In this document: positions 48,896 to 61,307 of the stretch, in pieces | Layout of the letters: each line of letters begins with the position of its first letter | Position numbering within the stretch: the first letter of the stretch is position 1 | Origin: Malus domestica | Lineage: Eukaryota; Streptophyta; Magnoliopsida; Rosales; Rosaceae | Reading direction: 5' to 3' | Assembly: GCF_042453785.1 (NCBI RefSeq) | Contig: NC_091676.1 | Location: 441,501-505,500 of the forward strand | DNA length: 64,000 nt | Notes under the pieces: model-generated | Database searches by the model: none | Seen by the model: the letters and a program-made list of their open reading frames with translations, nothing else | Told to the model about the DNA's origin: nothing | Made by a program: the position numbers and the translations under genes

Positions 48896-49534
48896 AGTGA
48901 GAACATGAGGGGAGACTAAGTCCATCATTCGACACACATAGAGACACAGATACTGATTATATGTTGAAAATAATTATATATAAAAAAAAAAGGATGGGGA
49001 AATGATGAAGAGGATGAATCCAACCTAACTCCTCTTTTTGACTTTGTGGACATTATGAAAAGCTTAACTCAATGGAATAGGACCCCATTCCTCTCGATAT
49101 GGCAATGGCAAGCTAGCTAAGCTTGTCCCCAGTTGCTAATTTGACTTTTCTTTTTTATCCTGTAAGAGAGAATTAATTACTTCAAGATACTACTTGGCTC
49201 TTTTTCAAAGGTGTTAATTTTCATTCGACCAAATCACAGTAAAATATATATGTACAAAAAAATCAAAGTGTAAGTGAATATTTATTTCTACGAGGATGAT
49301 CCTTATATCAGTTCTACCCTCTCGGCCTATCAGTATATTACTACTCCTCTCAATATGATTATCATCATGTTCATCCCCCTTCTTTATTAGGCCTTCTATA
49401 GTGGTTGGAAATTTTGAATTTGATTCTTATACTTTGAATTTAAACTCATAGTAGGTCGAAAAACTTGAATCAAACACGAATGAGTTCAATTATTGAGTTT
49501 AATATATAGGTCCCATGAGTTTGGTTCATATAAG

Positions 49535-49670
49535 TAGTGGCGGAGTTGTTCATATAATGGAGGATGCGCCCCCTTCCTTTTTCTCAACTACAATAGAACA
49601 TATAAAGTATAGTTATAGGCCGAGAGCAAAATCCTACACCTTTGATAAAATCCTAATTCCACCGCTGAAT
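49535..49670. repeat. Possible short hAT-type MITE
   Basis: The left end AGTGGCGGAGTTG and the right end AATTCCACCGCT look like short imperfect inverted repeats. The interior is non-coding. Weak evidence; a target duplication was not established. Confidence 0.3.
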
Positions 49671-50456
49671 ATAGAATAAGTCTAGCTTCTATTAAGCACT
49701 ACTACAAAAACAATGTTATAGGCATCCTAAGTTTATTAGCACTTCTTAATTTCCACTGTTAAAGAACTTATACTCAAGTTGTAACCTTCATTTATTACTT
49801 ATTTGTAAAGAAACTTAGGAACCGACTAACATGAGGAATAATCATTATTTTAACTACCTAGGTTTAAATATTTTTTCATTTGAAATGTGAATAGTTAAAG
49901 ATATATTAATTAGGCAGGCAGGTATAAATTGAGAGTTGAAATTCCACAATTAGAATCAATGATAGGCTCCATATGGGCAAAAGACAAATGCATGTGGTGA
50001 GAGTTAGAAGAACTCCAACTACTCTGGTTTCTGTTTTGGATAATTATAATTATAATCCTTTTAATTAAACTTATAATGATCAAGATTATAGATCCATAAT
50101 CCATGACAATAATTAGATACCTCCTCTCCTTAAATCTAGCCACAGAAAGCAACTAACTAATCAAGATTATAGATCCATAATCCATGAGGGACTTTAACTT
50201 TCACTTTCTTCTGGGTCGTTTATTTACTGCTGCAATATGTTGCATGCATGTGCATGTGCATGTGCATCTGCCGCCTCCAAACTTTTCAAACTTTGAATAA
50301 CCACATGTTAGGGTGGGGCCCAAAAACGTAAGCAAATTAAGAAAGTTTGGTCAACGGAGGGTGGGCACGTTGCCGCCCGGATGACTCTATCCCTCCCTGA
50401 AAGTTCGACACTATGATGTAACAATGTATCTGTGGTGCTGGTGCTGGTGCTGGTGC

Positions 50457-51770
50457 TGTTTTGGATCAAAACTTGAATTTTGGGCTCAGGAAAGGGGCTG
50501 GCCCAAAAGGATGCCTAAAGGAAGAATCGGCCTAAGCGAAGCCAAAGCCCAGAAAGCAGAAAATAGCTTTTCTGACTTAGTGCAGCTTATAAAGACCACT
50601 TGCTCACCTACCCAAAGGCCAAGTGGTATAGACTGACCAGCTATACAACCCATAAAGTACTTTATAATGGCAGAACAAGTAAAATAGCTGATGAGTCACT
50701 GCCTCTCAAGTTGCATTCGGGCAAGGCTGCTGCTACAAGAGGCTAAGCTGAGTTGTCTATAAAAGAAGAAAGAGAAATCAGGATTAGGGACACTCAAACA
50801 AACAAACAAATGCAAGCACAAACTCTGCTCAAAGCCAGATTTGCCTTCAAAACGAAGCTGTAGTCAGCCCAAGCCTTCATCCCTCTCGGGATAAACCTTC
50901 ACTCAAACCTTTGTAATAGCTCTGCTACCCTGTTCAACCTTGTTGTAGTATCGATTTCTCTTTGCAAACTCCTCTCCTTACCTCTCTCTAAAGCTCTCAG
51001 ACCCTTGATAAGCCACAAAGATAGGAACCTGCAAGACGACCAAGCTTGCTCGACAAGGTTAAACCTTGCCCGACCTTCTTTGTTTTTGTCTTTTCATTCA
51101 TTAGCCTAATAATATGTTGTATACTTCCAGTTGTATTCAAGTTATTTCTAGTAAGATGACTATTAAAAGAATCTCTCAGCACTTAGATCCGATTTGAATA
51201 TATCTTCATTGTTCAAACCAGATCTAAGTTCTAAGCCCTCGGGCATGTAAATTTGATCAGTTGAAAGTCCTTGGCCTCAAGGCATAAAAAAGAACCTTAT
51301 GTGGACTTAACCCATCCACGATAGTCCTTGATAAACAAGAAGTCCGAAGTTACTTGGGGTGCAAGTAATCGACCTACCCCTTAGTTTTATTTCTATTATA
51401 TTATGATTATCATAGAACACTTAAGCATGGAATGGGTTCTGATGGGAAGCCTTAAGGCCTACACCTAAGGCCCCACAAAGGCACCTATTCGGATTCATTC
51501 CGTTCCGCGGTCTAGGACGTTTGAGTATAGAGAACGAATTCTGATGGGAAGCCTCAAGGCCTACACCTAAGGCCCCACAAAGGCACCTATTTGGGTTCGT
51601 TCTATCTCTCAGATTCGGGTAATCAGAAGTATAATAGTTGTAAGGCTCCTGCAATCAATGGAACAAATATTATATGTTCGAGCACTGGTTTAGTTATTGA
51701 TGGGAAGCCTCAAGGCCTACACCTAAGGCCCCACAAAGGCACCTGTTATAACTAACACGGTTTCTCGGGC

Positions 51771-51811
<41 letters not shown>

Positions 51812-52148
51812 ACTAAAACTCGACATCCATTTTACATCTGCCATGCTAAAGATGGCAGTGGCACGCCTGAATACTTAGAAGTTAATCTTGATTGTGAGCC
51901 TCAAGGCCTACACCTAAGGCCCCACAAAGGCACCTCTCAAAGTTAACGTTGTCCTTCTCTTCAAGTTTTGCCCGACAAGTCTTGCCCGACAAGTTTTGCC
52001 CGATAAGTCTCGCCCGACAAGCCTTGCCCGACAAAGCCCGACAGTGAAGCAGAAGCCCGACAGCAGCCCTCAGCCGGCGCCAACCTCCCGGGGAGCTGTG
52101 TGCTCGTCGGCCAGGAAACGTCCCCGATAGAAATTCCTGACGCGAACA
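50457..52148 (+). repeat. 5' LTR of the Tat-lineage element
   Basis: Starts TGTTTTGGATCAAAACTTGA and ends ACGCGAACA. About 1.69 kb. Contains four dispersed copies of a 46-bp unit (51441, 51543, 51699, 51893), an (AT)n run at about 51775-51808 and short GCCCGACAAG tandem units near 51965-52045. The sequence right after the LTR (GTTTTGGCACGCCTAGTGGG) lies where the primer-binding site is expected, but I cannot assign a tRNA. Confidence 0.92.
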
Positions 52149-52176
52149 TAGTTTTGGCACGCCTAGTGGGACACAT

Positions 52177-53400
52177 TTGATCAGAAGATATATGTCAAAA
52201 ATGCCAGAAGATTTGCAAACCACGTTGCTGCAGATGTTGCAAAGATTGGAGAAAGCCTCCACAGGCTCCAGAAAAGAAACAGACTTGGTTCCTCCCGAGG
52301 GAAAAAGACTTAAAACCAGCCAGCCAGAAAAGGTGGCGGTGGACAAGCCTGCAGTTCCCTTCTCAGAGGCCCCTATAAATATGATCTGTATGGCATGGGA
52401 TGAGAAGGGAAAAGAAAAAATCACAAGGGAAGTGGAGGAAGGAAGACTGGCTAAAAAACCTACAGGAAGGGTAATCAAATCGCCCGAATATCCAAAAGCA
52501 GCCATAATCAAAAGGATGGTTATGTGTAGTAAGTGCCAATGCGAGTGTGAGCTCGAAATTCCCCCAGCTGGAATCCTCATCGATCATAAACTCATCAGGA
52601 GGAAAGAAGAAGATGAAAGGAGAGAATCCCACGAAAAGATCAAGCAGGCTACAAGAAAAGACACTTCCCGGAGCGTTTTTCAACGATTAGGAGGTGATTC
52701 CCAACCCAAAGCTTTATCAGAAGTATTTCGAAACCATGAAGCTTCTGAAGAGGCAGAAGATATGAAGGCCAAAACACGGAGGAATGCAGATCATCCTCAA
52801 TATGGCCATATGGGGAGGGAAATCAAGAGGATTGATGGGATAACAAATCCTGACAGAAAAAGAAATCCTACCCACCTTGGGCGAAAATGGTACGTAGTCG
52901 AAAAGAATGGACAGCCTACCAAACAAATAGGAGCCTCCATGGTCAGAAGAGTTCAAAGGCAGCACAAAGCCTACATGAATTCCCTGAAAACCCCCGCAAC
53001 ATCTGAAGCCTCCCAAAATAAAAAATTGGAGAAGACATCATCTGGGGGAAGTAGTCAGCTCCGCTGGAGAAGTAAGAAAGAGGTGGAAAATGCCAGTAGC
53101 AAGACAGAAGGCGAGTGGAATCACGTGCCGCAGAGCCAACACCCTGGGAAGTATAGGATCTTAAGGCGAGCTCAAGAATATCTAATCATGGTACCAACTC
53201 CCGGATGGAAGCCGAATGGAACTATTTCATCTGAAAGGAAACCACCTTCTCTGCCATTGGTAGATCATTTTGGTGAAGTTCCAAAGCAAACGCTGTATGC
53301 GGGCCTGGATCGACAAGAAAAGGCACTGGAACCACTACTTTCAGCAGATGCGATGGCTTGGTTGGATGAATTCATTGACCAGATTGAGAGCAAGAAATAA
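52177..53400 (+). mobile_element. gag-position region of the Tat element
   Basis: The long reading frame directly after the 5' LTR lies where gag is expected. It codes a highly charged, Lys/Glu-rich protein. The assignment is by position only; no capsid-type fold is obvious to me. Confidence 0.55.
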
Positions 53401-53403
53401 GAT

Positions 53404-56400
53404 ATGCCCGAGCCTAGTGATTTTCATATCAACATGACGTATGTATTATCCGCCATGTTTGGTGCTAGACCTAATCAGCCCGCTACTATGGAGGGTGATT
53501 ACTTGACAACTGAGCCAATGATGACACATGTCAATGTGGAGGTAGTCGAAGAAGGAGAATCGGGTAAGGCTGAATCCGCTGAAGTGTCCAAAGATGGTCC
53601 TTTCAGGATTTATACAGACAAAATGGTGTTTAGCCGCCCGAACATCTCGTTGGCCAATCATCTGAAGCCCATATATGTTACTGCTCATTTGGAAGGGGTG
53701 CCCTTCAAAAGAATTTTAATTGATGGGGAAAGAGCTGTTAATGTGTTACCAGCCAAACAAATGAGGAAAATGGGAAGAGGCACGGAGGATCTTATTCCTA
53801 CAGACATCACGGTCTTTACCTTCTCGGGCGCTATCACCAAAACTCATGGGATATTGCCTTTAAAAGTGGATTTGGGATCTAAACAGATCATGTTGGCATT
53901 CTTTGTGGACTGCACCTCCACTTATGGAGCCTTACTCGGAAGAGATTGGATCCATCAAAGTCTAGCCATACCCTCCACTCTTCATCAACAAGTGGCTGTT
54001 TATCATGAAACGGGCACAGAAGGACCAGGCTTTTGGGAGATGGTAGAGGCCGAATCATGGCCATTTCTCCCCACAGTTAATGTTGCGGAAGAAAGTTTCT
54101 ACAACCCCAACGTAGGAATCTTGAAATGTTCAGAAGCTGATGAGAACGGCCGCCCTACCAAGGTGACGGCCCAAAAGCTTTTGGAACAAGGAATGCTCCT
54201 TACTAGAGAGGAGTGGGATAGACCTTGTATCATCCCAAATCCTCTACACCATCAATGATCGAACAAAATAAGAAAGATCAGGTAATGGCAGTCAGATCCC
54301 TGATTAAAAGACTGTTGATATATGGGAAGGGAAGAAGGTAAGAAAGGGAGCTCTTGGACAAAGAAGAGCAGGAATGGCAAGTGAGAGCTTCAACCAGCCA
54401 GCATGAAAGCAATGAGGAATCTTGCAGAGAAGAATTGGAAAGGGCCATTCAAATGGCCGAGTGCATTTATGACCTAGATGGGCCAGACGACTTGCCCGAG
54501 AGCCCGGAGCTAGTCGAATTTTTGTGTGCAGAACCGGATAAGCCACCACCAGAAGTCCAAGATATTCTGGAAGTTATTGATCTAGGGACAGAGGAGGATC
54601 CAAGACCAATACAAATTAGTGGTTTATTGGGGGTTGATGATCGGGCAAAGATTATCTGCCTTTTGCAAGAATTTAAAAACTGTTTTGCTTGGCATTATAC
54701 TGAGATGCCAGGTTTAGATTCAGCCTTGGTGGAACATAGAATGCCCATCAAGGAGGGATATAAACCTGTTAAGCAAGCACCACGAAGGATGTCAAATGAG
54801 ATAGAAGAAAAGGTCAAAGAAGAGATTGAAAGGCTAGTAAAAGCTGGCTTTATCATACCAGCCAAATATGTGGAGTGGTTGGCCAACATTGTACCCGTTT
54901 TAAAAGCTGTAACAAAAGCAGTACGATGTTGTGTGGATTACAGAAATATTAATAGCGCTACACCAAAAGATGAGTATCCCATGCCCATGGCCGATTTATC
55001 CATAGATGCGGTAGCAAAACATAAAGTCTTATCTTTTATGGATGGGAATGCCGGGTATAATCAGATAAAGATGGCTCTAGATGATATACACAAAACAGCT
55101 TTTAGGTGTCCCGGTCATGTGGGGGCATATGAATATCTGATCATGCTATTCAGGCTCAAGAATGCTAGTGCAACCTACCAAAGGGCAATGAATGTCATTT
55201 TTCACGATCTAATTGGCCAGAGCATGGAAGTATACATCGATGACATAGTGGTGAAGTCTAAGACAGAAGAGCAGCATCTGGAAGACCTCAAACAAGCATT
55301 AACAAGGATGAGGATCCATAAATTAAAGATGAATCCAAAGAAGTGCGCGTTTGGAGTAAGAACGGGCAACTTCTTGGGATTCCTGGTGCATCAAAGAGGT
55401 GTAGAAGTGGACAAGAACAAATCTCGGGCAATAATGGAGTCACCTTCACCCACCAACAAAGTGCAACTCCAGAGGCTACTGGGCAAAATTAACTTCTTGA
55501 GGAGATTCATTGCCAATTTAGCAGGCAAGATCCAGCTGCTGACTCCTTTACTAAGATTGAAAGATAAACAAAACTTCGAGTGGGGACCACCACACCAACA
55601 GGCCTTTGACAGCATCAAGGCCTATTTAACTTCTCCACCAGTGTTGGTGCCACCTCAAAGGGGAAAACCCTTGAAGCTGTATATTTCTGCCTCAGAAAAG
55701 TCAATCGGGAGTTTGCTAGCCCAAAACAATGAAGGCGGGAAGGAGCAGGCAGTGTACTACCTCAATAGAATTCTGACCGAGGTAGAAACAAGATATTCCC
55801 CAGTAGAGAGATTATGCTTGGCTTTATATTTCACTGCCAGTAAGCTAAGGCATTACATGTTACCTTGTCACGTGCACATCATCGCCAAGACAGATGTGAT
55901 AAAGTACATGTTATCAAAGCCAATGCTAACAGGAATGATTGGGAAATGGATTCTAGCATTATCAGAATTCAGTTTTCAGTATGTACCCCAAAGGGCAGTC
56001 AAAGGCCAAGCAATTGCTGACTTCCTGGCCGAGCATCAAGAATCTCAAAGTGAGGTAATCAATATCCCAGGAAGCCTGGAGGTCACTAGCATTTGGATCC
56101 CGCCAAGAAAAGATATCTCGGGCAAGGAAGAGTGGGTCCAGCAAGAGATAAGAAGAGTGACTGGTCTCTGGATCACTCATTGGAAGCTGTATTTTGATGG
56201 ATCTCACACTTAGAAGGCTTCAGGAGCAGGAATTGTGATTGTAAACCCTCAAGGGGTTTATCATTATTACTCATTTCTCCTGGACTACCAAGGAAATAAT
56301 AATAATCGGGCAGAGTATGAGGCCTTAATAATTGGTCTGGAAATCTTGATGGATCTGGGGGCAGTAGAGGTAGAGGTCTTTGGAGATTCAGAGTTAGTAA

Positions 56401-57960
56401 TAAACCATTTAAATGGGGAGTTCAAGTGCAGACATATTACCATGGCGAGGTATTACTTGGCAGCTACGCAATTACTGAGTTTCTGGGATTCTGAGATATC
56501 AGTCAATCATGTTCCCAGGGGATCTAACTTAGCGGCCAACGAGATGGCACAACTAGCCTCAGGAGTGCCAATACAGGAGAGAATATATGGGGTAAATGTC
56601 GAGATCCAAAGAAGAAACCTTCCTTCTATCTTAGAAGGGGGATTTAGTCTAGATATAATGGTGCTAGAAACCGAGATAAAAGATTGGATGTCACCTATCA
56701 TTCATCATTTGAATGATCCCTCTTCGCCTACAAGCAAGAAGGATAGACAGCAAGCAACCAAGTATGTCTTATGGGCGAGGAACTTGCTAAGGAAAACTCC
56801 ATATGGGTTACTATCGAAATGCTTGGGCCAAGAAGAATCCATGAGGCTAATGGCCGAAGTACATGAAGGAGTATGTGGAGCACATCAGGCTGGAACGAAG
56901 ATGAGATGGTTGCTTAGAATGTATGGTTATTTCTGGCCCGACATGGAAAAAGATTGCAAGTCTTATGCCCGAGGTTGTGAAGAATGTCAAAGGCACGAAC
57001 CTCTCCAGCATGTGCCCTCGGTACCTTTAAATCCAGTAGTCAAGCCTTGGCCCTTCAGAGGATGGGCAATGGACTTCATCGGGCAAATCTATCCAGCTTC
57101 TAGTAAAGGGCATACTTTCATAATTGTAGCAACGGATTATTTCACCAAGTGGGTGGAAGCATCAGCAGTAAAATCCATAACTTCAGCCGCAGTCAAGAAT
57201 TTTATCGAGACCAAGATTCTGCACAGATATGGGGTGCCCGAAACTATAGTAAACGGATCGTGGGCCATCTTTTATTTCAAAAGAAGTTGAGGAGTTTGCA
57301 AGCAAGTACAAAATAAAGATGATCCAGTCCAGTCCATACTACCCTTAATCAAATGGCCAGGCAGAGGCCAGCAACAAGATCCTGGTCAACATTATCAAAA
57401 GAATGGTGATAGATAGTCCAGAAAAGTGGCATGAAAATCTAGGGAACACTTTGTGGGCATACAGAACTTCCAAAAGGGCAGGAACATGGACAACTCTTTA
57501 TGCTTTAACTTTCGGGCAAGATGCAATGCTCCCCGTGGAGATCAATGTAAGTTCTGTCAGAATTCAAAATCAATTTGGATTACATAGTGAAGAGTACATC
57601 GAAGTCATGTGTCAAGGAATTGAAGACTTGGATGTAGCCCGAATTGAAGCTTTGAACCAGATTCAGGAAGGAAAGAGAGCCGTTGCCCGAGCTTATAACA
57701 AAAAGGTAAAGATAAAGTCTTTTAAGGAAGGGGATTTAGTCTGGAAGACAGTCCTCCCTCTAGGAGCTCAGCTCAGGGGCTTTGGAAAATGGAGCCCGAC
57801 ATGGGAAGGTCCTTTCATTATTAGTCGCGTTTTGGATAGATGAGGATACTACTTGGCGGACCTTGAAGGAAACAGGCATAAACATCCCATTAATGTTAAA
57901 TTTTTAAAGAAATATTGTCCTACGTTGTGGGATGTTAGAGATTGTTATATTGAAGAGGAT
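53404..57960 (+). mobile_element. pol region of the Tat element (PR, RT, RNase H, aRNase H, IN)
   Basis: Domains in order, with approximate positions: aspartic protease near 53640-53960; reverse transcriptase about 54740-55420, with the catalytic YIDDIVVKSK; classical RNase H about 55620-56030; archaeal-type RNase H about 56170-56560 (LYFDGS, NNRAEYEALIIGLE, HVPRGSNLAANEMAQLAS); integrase about 56840-57840, with a zinc-binding head (CEECQRHEP) and core (PWPFRGWAMDFIG, TDYFTKWVEA). The double RNase H is the diagnostic trait of the Tat branch. Treated as a fossil. Confidence 0.85.
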
Positions 57961-58697
57961 GCAAGGTAATGCAAGCTTCAGGATATCAATGTGCAGTTAT
58001 CAATCATTCAAGAAGACGAAAAGACATGAGTTGCTGAAATAATGTATATTTCATTTTGACAAATTGGTGAAATTTACAAAAGATTCAAAGCCGACGTATT
58101 ACAATCAATTCTCCTTCTGGATGCAATGATATCTTCAGCTGATTTTCCGATGTCTTCATGGATGGAACCCGATCAGGTGATCGGGTTGTGCGGCCAAGAC
58201 ACGCCTGGTAGAGGATCCTCAATCAAGACCATCACCATATGTGATGGTGAAGCCCGACTTATTATGGTAGCAAGCAGGAAAGCAAGCCTTCGTGAGGAAA
58301 CCACCTGACCAAGGGTGTTGGAGATAACGGGGTGTTCGACCAAAGGTGTTGGAGATAGCGATTATTTGATGAAAACTCTTTTTCTCACGGAAAGGGAATT
58401 TTAGGAAACTCCACTTAAAATATGAAGAACTCATTCCACAGTTTTGGAGGAAACTCAGAAAGAAGAAACACTTGGGGAGAATGAAAGTTAAGTTCGAGGA
58501 TGGTTTGTTAAGAAAGCTGGCATTTATAAAGAATATCAGAGGGTAGTTCAAGGGTTGTGGGAAGATCAAGAGACTCCGGGTGCCATTAATTTCATCTAGA
58601 AGACACAAGTTACAAGGGCAAGAGTGCAGCCGCATGCATCTATTCAATCAATATTGGCGCCTGGAATTCCAGGCTAAATATCAATTGAAGTGGGCAC
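57961..58697 (+). mobile_element. Non-coding 3' part of the Tat element before the 3' LTR
   Basis: About 740 bp between integrase and the 3' LTR with no recognisable domain. The bases just before the LTR (GAAGTGGGCAC) are a weak polypurine-tract candidate. Confidence 0.6.
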
Positions 58698-60003
58698 TGT
58701 TTGGATCAAAACTTGAACTTTGGGCTCAGGAAAGGGGCTGGCCCAAAAGGATGCCTAAAGGAAGAATCGGCCTAAGCCCAGCCAAAGCCCAGAAAGCAGA
58801 AAAAGGCTTTTCTGACTTAGTGCAGCTCATAAAGACCACTTGCTCACCTACCCAAAGGCCAAGTGGTATAGACTGACCAGCTATACAGCCCATAAAGTAC
58901 TTTATAATGGCAGAACAAGTAAAATAGCTGATGAGTCACTGCCTCTCAAGTTGCATTCGGGCAAGGCTGCTGCTACAAGAGGCTAAGCTGAGTTGTCTAT
59001 AAAAGAAGAAAGAGAAATCAGGATTAGGGACACTCAAACAAACAAACAAATGCAAGCACAAACTCTGCTCAAAGCCAGATTTGCCTTCAAAACGAAGCTG
59101 TAGTCAGCCCAAGCCTTCATCCCTCTCGGGATAAATCTTCACTCAGACCTTTGTAATAGCTCTGCTACCCTGTTCAACCTTGCTGTAGTATCGATTTCTC
59201 TTTGCAAACTCCTCTCCTTACCTCTCTCTAAAGCTCTCAGACCCTTGATAAGCCACAAAGATAGGAACCTGCAAGACGACCAGGCTTGCCCGACAAGGTT
59301 AAACCTTGCCCGATCTTCTTTTTTTTTGTCTTTTCATTAGCCTAGTAATATGTTGTATACTTCCAGTTGTATTCAAGTTATTTCTAGTAAGATGACTATT
59401 AAAAGAATCTCTCAGCACTTAGATCCGATTTGAATATATCTTCATTGTTCAAACCAGATCTAAGTTCTATGCCATCGAGCATGTAAATTTGATTAGTTGA
59501 AAGTCCTTGGCCTCAAGGCATAAAAAAGAACCTTATGTGGACTTAACCCATCCACGATAGTCCTTGATAAACAAGAAGTCCGAAGTTACTTGGGGTGCAA
59601 GTAATCGACCTACCCCTTAGTTTTATTTCTATTATATTATGATTATCATAGAACGCTTAAGAATGGAATAGATTCTGATGGGAAGCCTCAAGGCCTACAC
59701 CTAAGGCCCCATAAAGGCACCTATTCGGATTCATTCCGTTCCGCGGTCTAGGACGTTTGAGTATAGAGAACGAATTCTGATGGGAAGCCTCAAGGTCTAC
59801 ACCTAAGGCCCCACAAAGGCACCTATTTGGGTTCGTTCTATCTCTCAGATTTGGGTAATGAGAAGTATAATAGTTGTAAGGCTCCTGCAATCAATGGAAC
59901 AAATATTATATGTTCGAGCACTGGTTTAGTTATTGATGGGAAGCCTCAAGGCCTACACCTAAGGCCCCACAAAGGCACCTGTTATAACTAACACGATTTC
60001 TCG

Positions 60004-60043
<40 letters not shown>

Positions 60044-60366
60044 ACTAAAACTCGACATCCATTTTACATTTGCCATGCTAAAGATGGCAGTGGCACACCT
60101 GAATACTTAGAAGTTAATCTTGATTGTGAGCCTCAAGGCCTACACCTAAGGCCCCACAAAGGCACCTCTCAAAGTTAACGTTGTCCTTCTCTTCAAGCTT
60201 TGCCCGACAAGTCTTGCCCGATAAGTCTCGCCCGACGAGCCTTGCCCGACAAAGCCCGACAGTGAAGCAGAAGCCCGACAGCAGCCCTCAGTCGGCACCA
60301 ACCTCCCGGGGAGCTGTGCGCTCGTCGGCCAGGAAACGTCCCCGACGGAAATTCCTAACGCGAACA
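58698..60366 (+). repeat. 3' LTR of the Tat-lineage element
   Basis: Starts TGTTTGGATCAAAACTTGAA and ends ACGCGAACA. About 1.67 kb, with the same internal units and (AT)n run (about 60005-60041) as the 5' LTR. Small differences from the 5' copy include the length of the AT run. Confidence 0.92.
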
Positions 60367-60479
60367 GGTGCACCAGCATGTCTTTGTCACAATTCAGTCC
60401 ACAAATCTCTCGTCACAACAAATACAACCAACTTTGTTCGTTTGCCAGGCGGGCATCTCTCGAAACAATTTGAGTTGTT

Positions 60480-60890
60480 CGTGAAAGAAACAAGTCAATC
60501 TTAATTGGGTTTGATTAAGATACGAATTAAAATTTGGACATTGGTATCCTTGGTTCACAAAGCTCGTGGAAAGAAGCTTCTACTTTTTCACAAGACAACT
60601 CAAACTAGGTTTGAAATCGGCTCGAAATAGTTTGAGTACTTGCCTTGGATTTAGCTCGTGAAAGTAACAAGAGAAGTCTAATTTATCTCGATTAAAACAA
60701 ATCAAACTAAAATATTGATATGTTTGGTTTACAAAACTCGTGAGAATTGCTTGTATTAATTTCAGCTCGATTTGGATTTAACGGGTGAAAGTAACAAGCC
60801 AAGTTTAATTTAGCTCGATGAAAAGACAAACCAAACTAAAATATTTATATGTTTGGTTTACAAAACTTGTGAGAAGCTTGTATTTTATCA
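60480..60890 (+). repeat. Three imperfect direct units of about 120-135 bp
   Basis: Each unit has a TAGCTCG-type start, AAAGTAACAAG, AAACCAAACTAAAATATT and GTTTGGTTTACAAAACT.GTG. Units lie at about 60490-60590 (most diverged), 60645-60760 and 60770-60890. Confidence 0.65.
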
Positions 60891-61255
60891 TGCATACTGT
60901 CACACAGCTTATTCATAAACTAAATTATAATGACAAAGGGGATCAATTAGGCGGCTAAGTTTCTTGGTACTACTTAATTATCAGATGCACATACAAAGAT
61001 TTATGGATTTATTAAACAATTAATTAAATAAATCTTTGACTAAAACCCAAAGAACATCGTGGAAAATGAGTAAACTATAACAATGTGCATGCGTGCAGGC
61101 TTTGGTCGCATTCATATGTTGTCTACGATAACCTCATAAAATGGCTTTGTTTTGGAAGAACATGTTTTTGGCATTTTTCTTCCAAGGGAATTTGGTTGTT
61201 ACTTGTTAGTGAAGGCAAAAGAGACATAAGAAACATTCATCCCATATATCATTCA

Positions 61256-61261
<6 letters not shown>

Positions 61262-61304
<43 letters not shown>
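61262..61304. repeat. (AT)n microsatellite
   Basis: About 21 AT units without interruption. Confidence 0.95.

Positions 61305-61307
<3 letters not shown>

Larger units (their letters stand above)
48433..50456. other. GA2ox upstream region and spacer
   Basis: Contains the CT-rich leader, a dispersed repeat at 48750-48895, a possible hAT-type MITE at about 49535-49670, a 28-bp direct repeat at 50077 and 50159, short GCATGTGCATGT repeats near 50245, and a (GGTGCT)n run at about 50432-50456 that was the target of the retroelement. No gene-like ORF. Confidence 0.55.
50457..60366 (+). mobile_element. Ty3/gypsy LTR retrotransposon, Tat lineage, young
   Basis: A 9.9-kb element with LTRs at 50457-52148 and 58698-60366 and a perfect 5-bp target duplication GGTGC at 50452-50456 and 60367-60371, inside a GGTGCT microsatellite. 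The order gag-position ORF, protease, reverse transcriptase, RNase H, a second (archaeal-type) RNase H and integrase marks the Tat branch of non-chromovirus gypsy elements. No envelope gene seen. The two LTRs differ by roughly 2 percent where compared by eye, which suggests an insertion age of about a million years under usual plant rates; this is an estimate, not a computed value. The coding part is broken, at a handful of places, so this copy is a fossil. Elements of this branch are often transcribed as one gag-pol unit. Confidence 0.93.

Noticed and set aside
51882-52580. 232-aa antisense ORF across the 5' LTR and gag start
   Set aside because: Antisense, repeat-derived composition, no domain; explained by the LTR repeats.
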